From an uncultured Ignavibacteria bacterium (GTDB taxonomy: Bacteria > Bacteroidota > Ignavibacteria > SZUA-365): 64,000 nt of DNA. The position numbers and the translations under genes were made by a program. The DNA lies in contig CAJXVM010000003.1 of NCBI GenBank assembly GCA_913061095.1, positions 224,472 through 288,471 of the forward strand, in the 5' to 3' direction. Shown here piece after piece: positions 1 through 8,846 of this stretch (position 1 is its first letter; every line of letters begins with the position of its first letter). Below the pieces are notes generated by a model. It searched no databases. It was not told the DNA's origin and saw only the letters and a list, made by a program, of their open reading frames with translations.

Positions 1-1
1 C

Positions 2-514
2 AACCAGGACGAACAGACCATTCGCGTGTACGCAACGACCTCTTCGCAGTTCGACAGCGGTCTCGACATGTTCAATGCGAGCGGAATCTGCGAGGTCATT
101 CCGCAGGCCAGCCAGGTCTTTGTCGATCGCGGCGATCTGTACCTCTTCGCCCCGAACAACACCTCGAATTTTCTCGAAATTCGCAGTCCGCACACGGCAT
201 CCAATTTCACCGGCCAGATCACCCAGTTTTCCACCGTCTATTACAATGCGGATGACCTCGACGAGCACACAACAACGACGCCGCCGATCTCCTCCACATA
301 CACCGGCCAGGAAGTCACGATTACGAACGCACCGGTTGACCAGGGACGCATCATCTACGGCCGCCTGAAACGCGGAACGGACCACTACTATTTCCGTCTC
401 CTCGTGCAGCGCGGCAGCAACGGGAAACTGGTACAGGGTGACGGCGAGGACCGCTACGTGGAATTCACGGTGTCGTTCCAGCATATCAAGAATGTCCCAT
501 TTGCCAAGAAATAA
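2..514 (+). CDS. hypothetical protein, C-terminal part (frame open to the window edge)
   Basis: ORF 26..514 stays open upstream to position 2 (NQDEQTIRVYATTSS...); the annotated GTG is probably internal. Confidence 0.5.
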   Translation, partial: NQDEQTIRVYATTSSQFDSGLDMFNASGICEVIPQASQVFVDRGDLYLFAPNNTSNFLEIRSPHTASNFTGQITQFSTVYYNADDLDEHTTTTPPISSTYTGQEVTITNAPVDQGRIIYGRLKRGTDHYYFRLLVQRGSNGKLVQGDGEDRYVEFTVSFQHIKNVPFAKK

Positions 515-563
515 TTCCTGAGGCGCGGCGTATCCCATGCGTCGCGTTTTCCGGAAACATCGC

Positions 564-1343
564 ATGATACCAGCATTTTACACCGATGACGGCAGCGGAC
601 TTCCCGTCCTGTTCCTGCATGCCTTTCCGCTGAACTCCACCATGTGGCGCGCGCAACGGCGGGATCTCAGCTCCTTTTTCCGCATTCTCACATTTGACCT
701 CCCGGGATTCGGCCGCGGAGGCCCCTTCCCTGATGGATTTTCGATTGACGATGCGGCGGACATGGCCGCGGCACTGCTCGACGAGCGCGGAATCGACCGT
801 GCCGTGATCTGCGGCTGCTCGATGGGCGGCTACATCACGATGTCCATGCTGCGCAGGCACCCCGACCGTCTCGCCGGACTGATCCTTGCCAATACCCGCG
901 CCGGAGCGGATACGTCCGCCGCACGGGACAACCGTGCGCGCCAGGCAGCGGATGTCCGGGAAGGGGGCATGCCGGATTTCCTGGACGAGATGCTCGGCAA
1001 ACTGCTCGGCGAGACCACCGTCGGGACTTCTCCCGACGTGGTGCGCCTCGTCGAAGACATCATGAAGCAGGCTACTCCGGAGGGAGTCGCGGGCATGCTC
1101 GAGGCGATGGCCGCGCGCCCGGACTCCGCGGGCGACCTGCGCGCGACGCAACTGCCGACCTGCGTCATCGCGGGCGAGGAGGATACACTCATTCTTCCAT
1201 CGGAAGCGGAATCAATGGTCGAGCTGCTTGACGATGGCGAACTGAACATCGTACCCAACTGCGGCCACCTGAGCTGTCTCGAACGCCCGGTGCGATTCAA
1301 CGCCATCATCCGAACTTTTCTCCAGACTCATGTCCTGAGCTGA
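564..1343 (+). CDS. alpha/beta hydrolase
   Basis: ORF 537..1343, likely start MIPAFYTDDG at 564; nucleophile elbow GCSMGG; terminal NCGHLSCLERP. Confidence 0.85.
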   Translation: MIPAFYTDDGSGLPVLFLHAFPLNSTMWRAQRRDLSSFFRILTFDLPGFGRGGPFPDGFSIDDAADMAAALLDERGIDRAVICGCSMGGYITMSMLRRHPDRLAGLILANTRAGADTSAARDNRARQAADVREGGMPDFLDEMLGKLLGETTVGTSPDVVRLVEDIMKQATPEGVAGMLEAMAARPDSAGDLRATQLPTCVIAGEEDTLILPSEAESMVELLDDGELNIVPNCGHLSCLERPVRFNAIIRTFLQTHVLS

Positions 1344-1347
1344 TCTC

Positions 1348-2877
1348 ATGGCACAGGCCCGCAGCGTGCAGTCCCCGGCCTCTCTCCGCGCTGTCGGACT
1401 GATTCTCGGTGCGGCGCTGTTCATCACCATCCTCCTGCTGCCCGCGCCATCGGGATTGGAGCGCAGCGGCATGATCGTACTCGCGCTCGCCGCGCTCATG
1501 GCCGTCTGGTGGATGACCGAGGCCCTGCCCATTCCCGTCACGTCACTGCTTCCCCTTCTCGTTCTCCCGCTGTTCGGCTCCGCATCCGTGCAGGAGGCCG
1601 CCTCCCCGTATGCCCATCAGCTCGTGTTCCTCTTTCTCGGAGGATTCGTCATCGCCATGGCGGTGGAGCGAAGCGGACTGCATCGGCGCATCGCGCTGCG
1701 CGTCATCCTGCTTGTCGGCGCCGGCCCGGCTCAGCTCGTGCTGGGCTTCATGCTGGCCACCGCCTTCCTCTCCATGTGGATTTCCAACACGGCGACAGTC
1801 ATGCTCATGCTGCCCATCGCGCTGGCCGTGATCGATCAGCTGCGCGCGGGTGACACGCCGCCGGGAGGAATACGCTTTCCCGTCGCGCTCCTGCTCGGCA
1901 TCGCCTATGCCGCCAGCATCGGCGGTATCGCCACGCTGATCGGCACACCACCGAACATCGTACTCGCCGGTGTGCTGACACAGATCTACCCCGATGCACC
2001 GCCCATCGGCTTCGTGCAGTGGATGCTCTTTGGAGTGCCCGTGGCCACATTGTTCCTGCCGCTGTGCTGGCTGCTGCTCGTGCGGGTTTTTCCCACCACG
2101 CGGCTCGAGCGAACACATTCGTCCGGCAGCGGACGGGCAGCCATCCGCGCGCAGCTCAACGCGCTCGGTCCGATGCGGCGAATCGAGCGTTTTGTGCTTT
2201 TTGTCTTCCTGCTCACCGCTGCAGGCTGGATATTCCGCGCCCCTCTGGATCTCGGGGTGCTGCGCATTCCGGGACTGACCGACCTGTTCCCGGCCGTGAC
2301 CGATACCAGCGTGGCGATCGGTGCGGCGGTCCTGCTGTTTCTCCTGCCCGGGGAGCGCGGCGGGATGCTGTTTTCCTGGCAGGAAATCCAGCGTGGCATG
2401 CCCTGGGGCATCCTGCTCCTGTTCGGGGGAGGGTTCGCGCTCGCCGACGCCATGCAGCAGAACGGCGTCACGCAGTTCGTGGGATCCGTCCTCGCGCAGT
2501 TTGATACCGTCCCCCTTCTGGTGATGATACTTATCACCTGCACACTGCTCACGTTCCTGACTGAACTGACGTCGAACACCGCGACGGCGAGCATTCTCAT
2601 CCCCGTCATGGCGGCGACCGCCGTATCGATCGGACAGCATCCCCTGCTGCTGATGCTCCCCGCCGCGCTCAACGCCTCCTTTGCCTTCATGCTGCCCGTC
2701 GCCACGCCGCCAAACGCCATCGTATTTTCCTCCTCGTGGATCAGCATCCGCACCATGGCAAAAACCGGCATCACCCTGAACCTGCTCGGCGTGCTGCTGG
2801 TGACCACGATGATGTACCTGCTCGGGATGACGGTGTTTTCCATCACCGTCAACAGCATCCCGGCCTGGGCACAGTAG
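1348..2877 (+). CDS. SLC13/DASS family anion:sodium symporter
   Basis: Many TM segments; WMTEALPIPVTSLLPL, SNTATVMLMLPIA, TSNTATASILIPV, ATPPNAIVF motifs. Confidence 0.88.
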   Translation: MAQARSVQSPASLRAVGLILGAALFITILLLPAPSGLERSGMIVLALAALMAVWWMTEALPIPVTSLLPLLVLPLFGSASVQEAASPYAHQLVFLFLGGFVIAMAVERSGLHRRIALRVILLVGAGPAQLVLGFMLATAFLSMWISNTATVMLMLPIALAVIDQLRAGDTPPGGIRFPVALLLGIAYAASIGGIATLIGTPPNIVLAGVLTQIYPDAPPIGFVQWMLFGVPVATLFLPLCWLLLVRVFPTTRLERTHSSGSGRAAIRAQLNALGPMRRIERFVLFVFLLTAAGWIFRAPLDLGVLRIPGLTDLFPAVTDTSVAIGAAVLLFLLPGERGGMLFSWQEIQRGMPWGILLLFGGGFALADAMQQNGVTQFVGSVLAQFDTVPLLVMILITCTLLTFLTELTSNTATASILIPVMAATAVSIGQHPLLLMLPAALNASFAFMLPVATPPNAIVFSSSWISIRTMAKTGITLNLLGVLLVTTMMYLLGMTVFSITVNSIPAWAQ

Positions 2878-2969
2878 CGCCTCTGTCGTCAGGGATGCCG
2901 TTTTGAACTGCCGGTCACTTGGAAATTGCGCGCGCATCCCTCAAATTGAAGATTGCTGAGTCGATCACC

Positions 2970-3671
2970 ATGACGATGTATTCTCTCATGACCATCCGCA
3001 CACACCGTTCGCTTCTCATTGTTTTCCTGCTTGTCGCGGGCTTCTGCGCGCAAGAAGCGACCGCGCAGAGCAGTTTCCGTCTCAAGCGCACGAAAAAGGA
3101 GAGCATCCCCATCAACGCGCAGCTGCTTGCCGGTTTCAACGGCATGTCGACTCCCGCAGACATTATTCAGGATCACTTTGAAAACAGTAATCTGACCTCA
3201 CTGGGCGGCGTGGCCGTCGCACTGCAGGGCATGGTGGAACTCGACACGCTGCTGACACCGGTCTGGGTCGGCGCGGAAATCAGCTATTACCGCATGGCAC
3301 AGCGCTGGCTTGCTGACGATCAGGAGGTCAATTACCTGGGGGAAACATGGGCGGAGAATCCCGTCGATGCCGTGGAGCGGCTCTGGGGAATGGGCGGGAA
3401 CCTGCTGCTTGCCGTCGGTCCCTTTGCGCGCTTCACGCTCATGGGCGGACCCGGTCTGCAGTACCAGCAGCCGCGCATCGACAAGGATCTTCCCATCGAG
3501 GGACATCTCTATGAGGCGCAGCTGATTCCCACCGCGCTGGCAAATATCAATTTCAAACTGCTGATCTACGATCACGGCAGCATCGACATGAACTTCCGGG
3601 GACTCTGGGGATTCGGAGAGTTCGGCAGTTTCCAGTTCCAGTCAATGCTGGGCTTCACCTTCAGCTTTTGA
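2970..3671 (+). CDS. secreted/outer-membrane hypothetical protein
   Basis: Signal peptide HRSLLIVFLLVAGFCAQEATAQ; beta-rich; terminal aromatic FTFSF; start uncertain (2970 or 2988). Confidence 0.55.
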   Translation: MTMYSLMTIRTHRSLLIVFLLVAGFCAQEATAQSSFRLKRTKKESIPINAQLLAGFNGMSTPADIIQDHFENSNLTSLGGVAVALQGMVELDTLLTPVWVGAEISYYRMAQRWLADDQEVNYLGETWAENPVDAVERLWGMGGNLLLAVGPFARFTLMGGPGLQYQQPRIDKDLPIEGHLYEAQLIPTALANINFKLLIYDHGSIDMNFRGLWGFGEFGSFQFQSMLGFTFSF

Positions 3672-3686
3672 AACGGACCCGGGGAT

Positions 3687-4298
3687 TTACCGCTCCAGCG
3701 GGACAGTGACGCTGATCGCGCCACGCAGATCGCCGGTGGCATATCCCGTCGCGCGGTCAGCGGGATACCGTTCGTCAAGTACTTCGGCGACCTCCGTACT
3801 GATCTGATCCGTCGAGCCGTGGCAGGCCAGGCAGGGCTTCTTGATCGTCAGCGGCTTGAGAAAGCGCAGCGTCATTTCACCCTCCTGCTCAACCACTTCG
3901 CTGTGAACCGTCTCAACATCCAGGGAACCGTCACGCGCCATCGCCTCAAAACGGGCGAGCACGCGCCGTTCGTATGCATCGGGACTGTCGAGAGGGTTCC
4001 GGGGTTTTTCCGTCACCCGACGCATGCCGACGCCATACTCGGCGGCCACCTCGTCGGTGAGGTCGAGCGCCTTGCCGGCACACACGCGGACAGCATGCGC
4101 GGGACCGCCTTCCTTCATCGCGCGCTGCACTTCGCCGAGCAGCGTCGCTGTCAGTTTCTGCGCAGCGTCACGTGCGGTCTGCTCCGCCTGCTGCGCCCGG
4201 TCTGAACTGTTCATATCGTCCGATGCAGTATCATCCCCGCCGCCACATGCGGCGAACAGGAGTGTACACAGGAATGCCGCGATGCCTCTTCGTATCAT
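3687..4298 (-). CDS. DUF3365-like (Tll0287-like) heme-binding lipoprotein
   Basis: Lipoprotein signal LLFAACGGG; one CLACH heme motif; E/R-rich N domain typical of DUF3365. Confidence 0.75.
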   Translation of the reverse strand: MIRRGIAAFLCTLLFAACGGGDDTASDDMNSSDRAQQAEQTARDAAQKLTATLLGEVQRAMKEGGPAHAVRVCAGKALDLTDEVAAEYGVGMRRVTEKPRNPLDSPDAYERRVLARFEAMARDGSLDVETVHSEVVEQEGEMTLRFLKPLTIKKPCLACHGSTDQISTEVAEVLDERYPADRATGYATGDLRGAISVTVPLER

Positions 4299-4334
4299 GT
4301 CTGATGTCTCCTGTTGATGAAAAATTCAGGATCC

Positions 4335-4817
4335 TCACCATCCGTACTCGCGCTGCAGGCGCAGGAGGTTCGTGAGGAACGCATGCGCTTTGCGATAAAC
4401 TCCCGGTGCGCCGCTTTCACGCGGTCCGGCGACGTTGAGCGTACCGACAGCGTGCCGCCGGAGCCAGTCTGCAACGATCGTCAGCGATGCGCGATCGTCG
4501 AGCACGACCACGTGGCAGGGCTTGCCGAGGCTGCCGGCCACCTGCGTGGTGTATTGTGTGCCGCCGCTCAGCGGGGAGCGCAGCGCCAGGATCAGTGTGG
4601 CGTCGGCGTCGCGGACATTCCACATCGTGCGCTGCTCATATTCCTCTGAAGGCGTTTCCTCCAGCAGGTATCGATCGTCGATGCGACCGTCCTCGGCACG
4701 CCGCCCCTTCGGGCACCAGCCTCCGCAGGGGACGCCAGACTGCAGTGCGACGTCCAGTGCGGCGCGGTCCACACCGGTCTGTCCACCGGAAATAATGCGC
4801 TTGAGAGAACCGCTCAT
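4335..4817 (-). CDS. circularly permuted YpsA/SLOG-family protein ('putative molybdenum carrier')
   Basis: IISGGQTGVDRAALDVAL N-term; GGWCPKGRRAEDG; NVRDADATLIL. Confidence 0.82.
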   Translation of the reverse strand: MSGSLKRIISGGQTGVDRAALDVALQSGVPCGGWCPKGRRAEDGRIDDRYLLEETPSEEYEQRTMWNVRDADATLILALRSPLSGGTQYTTQVAGSLGKPCHVVVLDDRASLTIVADWLRRHAVGTLNVAGPRESGAPGVYRKAHAFLTNLLRLQREYGW

Positions 4818-4950
4818 TATGCCGACATTCTACAAAAGTGTGTCCTGTGACGCAAGATTCGGTGGCATTTTTCGCGGACTTCTTGACGCGGATATCCTAA
4901 AAAACGTAGATTTAACATAGTAAAGCTCGCAAAAACAATCGGCTAACCTC

Positions 4951-6441
4951 ATGCCACGACTCCCATCAAGTGTATACAATCCTCTCAGTCTGGTCGGTGC
5001 GGGAATAGCCCTCGTCTCCTTCGGGACTGTGCTCGTGTTTTTTGCGATGGACATGCTCGGGTACACCGACTCTCCGTACCTCGGCATCTTCACGTACATG
5101 ATCATTCCGGCTGTGCTGATTCTCGGTCTGCTGCTGATCCCTGTCGGCATGTACTGGGAACGTCGGCGTATCAAGAAAAACAAGGGTGAGAAACGGCGCT
5201 TCATGGTGCTGGATCTCAACGACCCGCGCAACCGCATGGCGGTGATGGTTTTCACGGTGGGGACGATGCTGCTGATCGTGGTTTCCGCCGCGGGTACCTA
5301 TCAGGCTTACAATTATTCCGAATCGGTGGAATTCTGCGGCGAGGTGTGCCATGAAGTCATGTACCCTGAGTACATGGCGTATCAGCATTCCCCGCATGCC
5401 CGCGTTCCCTGCGCGGAGTGTCACATCGGCGAAGGGGCCGACTGGTTCGTCAAGGCCAAGATCTCGGGTGCATACCAGGTGTATTCGGTGGTCTTCAACA
5501 AGTATCACAAGCCGATCAAGACGCCGATCGCCAACCTGCGTCCGGCGCGTGAGACCTGCGAGGAGTGTCACTGGCCGAGCAAGTTCAGCAGCGACAAGAA
5601 ACTCGAGAAGGTGTACTTTCCGCTCGACACCGCCGATGCGCAGCCATGGAAAATCGTCATGGATGTCAAAATCGGCGGAGGACAGAGCGAGTTGGGTCCG
5701 ACCGAGGGCATTCACTGGCACATGAACACCGCCAACGACGTGCGGTACGTTGCCACCGACGACCGCCGGCTTGACATTCCGTATATCGAGTCGACGGGGC
5801 TCGACGGGAAGACAAAAATCTTCCGGGCGCGTGATATCGCATTCAGTGACGAGGAGATCGCGGCCTTCGAGATGCGGAAGATGGACTGCATCGACTGCCA
5901 CAACCGTCCCTCGCATATCTATTACCCGCCCTTCCGTACCGTCAACGACGCGATGGCGGTGGGGCGTATCGCGCCCGACCTGCCGAACATCCGCGCGATC
6001 GCCTCGCATGCACTCACGCGGGAGTACGATTCCCAGCGGCAAGCCTTGCGCACCATTCCCGATCTCGTGCGAAACAATTACCGCACGCACGCACCCGAGC
6101 TGCTCGAAACCCGGCGCACCGCCATCGATAGCAGCATCGTGGAGATCCAGCGTATCTATGAACGCAACTTCTTCCCTTCCATGCTTGTCACCTGGAAAGA
6201 GTACCCCAACAACATCGGGCACATGTATGACGAGGGCTGCTTCCGCTGTCACGACGGGCAGCACGTGACCGACGACGGCGAAGTGCTGAGCAACGATTGC
6301 AACATCTGCCATACGATTATCGTGCAGGGACCGCAGGGCGAGACCGTCAGCAGCCTCGATGGCATGCCCTTCCGACACCCGGCCGATATCGACGAGGTGT
6401 GGCGCGAGGTCCCCTGCTCCGACTGCCATCTCGGAGAATGA
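4951..6441 (+). CDS. NapC/NirT-type membrane-anchored multiheme cytochrome c
   Basis: N-terminal TM segments; CGEVCH (CX3CH) plus six CX2CH motifs (CAECH, CEECH, CIDCH, CFRCH, CNICH, CSDCH). Confidence 0.88.
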   Translation: MPRLPSSVYNPLSLVGAGIALVSFGTVLVFFAMDMLGYTDSPYLGIFTYMIIPAVLILGLLLIPVGMYWERRRIKKNKGEKRRFMVLDLNDPRNRMAVMVFTVGTMLLIVVSAAGTYQAYNYSESVEFCGEVCHEVMYPEYMAYQHSPHARVPCAECHIGEGADWFVKAKISGAYQVYSVVFNKYHKPIKTPIANLRPARETCEECHWPSKFSSDKKLEKVYFPLDTADAQPWKIVMDVKIGGGQSELGPTEGIHWHMNTANDVRYVATDDRRLDIPYIESTGLDGKTKIFRARDIAFSDEEIAAFEMRKMDCIDCHNRPSHIYYPPFRTVNDAMAVGRIAPDLPNIRAIASHALTREYDSQRQALRTIPDLVRNNYRTHAPELLETRRTAIDSSIVEIQRIYERNFFPSMLVTWKEYPNNIGHMYDEGCFRCHDGQHVTDDGEVLSNDCNICHTIIVQGPQGETVSSLDGMPFRHPADIDEVWREVPCSDCHLGE

Positions 6442-6580
6442 GGTCCGAAGAGAAAAAAGTATTGACCTTACTGGATTTATTGACAGGATTTTCACAATTT
6501 GCAGTGGCAATAATTGACTCTGCCAACTATTGCCATACAGACAACAGAAATCGACATCGCACATCTTCTCAGGCCCGTGT

Positions 6581-8800
6581 ATGAACAACGCACCTCCCAC
6601 CCGCACACAGCCATTAAACAGGATTTTCGCCTCCATATCCCTTCTTCTTTTTGTCATGCTCTTCGCCGGTCCGCTGCACGCACAGTCGTCAGACGAGTGC
6701 CAGGCATGCCACAACGACCCGGAATTTTCGATGGAGCGGAACGGGCGAACGGTCTCGCTGTATGCGAATCCCGCGACACTGGCAAAATCACCCCATGACG
6801 GCCTGGAATGCGTTTCCTGCCATACGGGTTTCGATCCCTACGACATCCCGCACAAGGAAAACATTCAGCCCGTGGAGTGCACCAGCTGCCATCCCGACGC
6901 GCCGATGGAGCATGAGTTCCATGCCGTGCAGCTGTCGCTGGCGCGCAGCAGGGGGAATCTGGAAAGCTCCTGCAAGCAGTGTCACGGCACGCACAACGTG
7001 CTGCCGATGGACGATCCGTCCAATCCGTTCCATCATACCAACATGACGGAATCCTGCGGGAAGTGCCACACGGACGTCACGAGCCACTTTGCATCATCCG
7101 AACACGGCCGGGCGCTGAAGAACGGTGTCAAGGGTGCGCCGACCTGCATCGACTGCCATACGCGTGACGTCACCGGACACAAGGGCAAGCTCAGCACGCT
7201 GGAAATCAAGCGTCTGCAGGAGGAACTCTGCCTCGAATGTCACCAGGACAATCCCGAGGTGCGCGAGCGCATGGGACCGCAGGTGAGCTTTATCCGGGCG
7301 TACGAAAAGAGCGTACATGGTCAGGCCCTGCACGGCGGGAATCCCGACGCGGCAAGCTGCGTGGACTGTCACGGCAGTCATGACATGCGGAAGTCCTTCG
7401 ATCCCGAATCCCGCGTGCACAAGCTCCACGTCGCCGATGACTGCGGTCAGTGCCACACCGGCATCATGGAGGAGTACAAAAACAGTATCCATGGAAAGGC
7501 CATTGCGCGAGGAAATCTGGATTCGCCATCCTGCATCGACTGCCACGGTGAACACAATATCCTCTCCGTCGACGATCCGAATTCCCCGGTTGCGGCGGAA
7601 AACCTTTCGCGGGAGGTCTGCTCTCCCTGCCACAGTTCACTGCGGATGTCGGAGAAATACGGTTTCAGCGCGAATCAGACGCGCAGCTACGAAGACAGTT
7701 ACCACGGCCTCGCCCTCAAGGGCGGATCGACGGAAGCGGCGAACTGCGCCAGCTGCCACGGCGTCCACGACATCCTGCCGTCCTCTGATCCGGAATCCAT
7801 GATTCATAAAGACAATCTGGTGGAAACCTGCGGCAGCTGTCATCCCAACGCAAACACGCGCTTCGCCACCGGACGCATCCACGTGGTAGAGGACGACAGG
7901 GAAGAGTCTCCCATTCTCTTCTGGCTGTCGAACATCTACATCATCCTGATCGTCGTGATCATCGGCGGGATGGTGGCACACAACGCGCTTGATTTCCGCA
8001 AGAAGGCGGTGACCAAGCTGAAGGTGCGCCGTGGTCACTACCCGCATCACAGCGCCGGCTCCACCCTGCACGTGCGCATGACGCTCAACGAACGCATCCA
8101 GCACGCGACATTGCTCATCAGCTTCACCGTGCTGGTCATTACCGGCTTCATGCTGCGCTTCCCCGAGGCATTCTGGGTGGTCTGGATCCGCGATCTCGTT
8201 CCGTATGCCTTCGAGACCCGTTCACTGATGCACCGCATCGCAGGCGTGGCGATCATCGCTGTCAGCGTCTACCACATCGGGTATCTTGCCGGCACGAAAC
8301 GCGGCCGGCAGCTCTTCCTCGATCTCCTGCCCAAGTGGAAAGACGTGACCGATGCGATCACTTCCCTGAAGTACAACCTCGGTTTCTCTGAAGAAAAACC
8401 GCGTTTTGAGCGCTTCAGCTACATGGAGAAAGCCGAATACTGGGCGCTGGTCTGGGGCAATGTCGTGATGGGCGCGACCGGCATCGTCATGTGGTTCGAC
8501 GAATATTTCATGGGCATCTTCACCAAGCTCGGCTATGACATCTCCCGCGTCGTTCACTACTACGAGGCGTGGCTGGCGATGCTTGCCATCATCGTCTGGC
8601 ATATCTACTTTGTGATCTTCAACCCCGATGTGTACCCGATGAACCTCGCATGGATCAAGGGAACACTGACGGAAGAGGAAATGGAAGAAGAACATCCGCT
8701 CGAGCTCGAGCGCATCCGCGCACAACGAAAGGAGGAAGGCACGAAGGCAGCCGGTGAATCCGAGGGTGACATGATCGACATTCCGACTGATCAGAGCTGA
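6581..8800 (+). CDS. 13-heme cytochrome c fused to C-terminal cytochrome b561-like membrane domain
   Basis: Signal peptide ending PLHAQ; 13 CXXCH motifs counted; C-terminal b-type membrane domain with histidine-bearing helices (LMHRIAGVAIIAVSVYHIGYL). Confidence 0.85.
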   Translation: MNNAPPTRTQPLNRIFASISLLLFVMLFAGPLHAQSSDECQACHNDPEFSMERNGRTVSLYANPATLAKSPHDGLECVSCHTGFDPYDIPHKENIQPVECTSCHPDAPMEHEFHAVQLSLARSRGNLESSCKQCHGTHNVLPMDDPSNPFHHTNMTESCGKCHTDVTSHFASSEHGRALKNGVKGAPTCIDCHTRDVTGHKGKLSTLEIKRLQEELCLECHQDNPEVRERMGPQVSFIRAYEKSVHGQALHGGNPDAASCVDCHGSHDMRKSFDPESRVHKLHVADDCGQCHTGIMEEYKNSIHGKAIARGNLDSPSCIDCHGEHNILSVDDPNSPVAAENLSREVCSPCHSSLRMSEKYGFSANQTRSYEDSYHGLALKGGSTEAANCASCHGVHDILPSSDPESMIHKDNLVETCGSCHPNANTRFATGRIHVVEDDREESPILFWLSNIYIILIVVIIGGMVAHNALDFRKKAVTKLKVRRGHYPHHSAGSTLHVRMTLNERIQHATLLISFTVLVITGFMLRFPEAFWVVWIRDLVPYAFETRSLMHRIAGVAIIAVSVYHIGYLAGTKRGRQLFLDLLPKWKDVTDAITSLKYNLGFSEEKPRFERFSYMEKAEYWALVWGNVVMGATGIVMWFDEYFMGIFTKLGYDISRVVHYYEAWLAMLAIIVWHIYFVIFNPDVYPMNLAWIKGTLTEEEMEEEHPLELERIRAQRKEEGTKAAGESEGDMIDIPTDQS

Positions 8801-8846
8801 TCGCCCTCTCCTTCCCCGCGGCTGCGGCTGTGCCGACAGTCCGCTT

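Noticed and set aside
6441-6580. Possible FNR/sigma-54 type site (TGGCA...TGCCA and repeated TTGAC) upstream of the 13-heme gene
   Set aside because: Spacing fits neither consensus; too weak to call without motif statistics
4966-6714. 582-aa minus-strand ORF antisense to the NapC-like gene (also 464 aa at 1543..2937 and 465 aa at 58342..59739)
   Set aside because: Composition is a His/Arg/Asp-rich mirror of well-supported sense genes; long antisense ORFs are expected at this GC content
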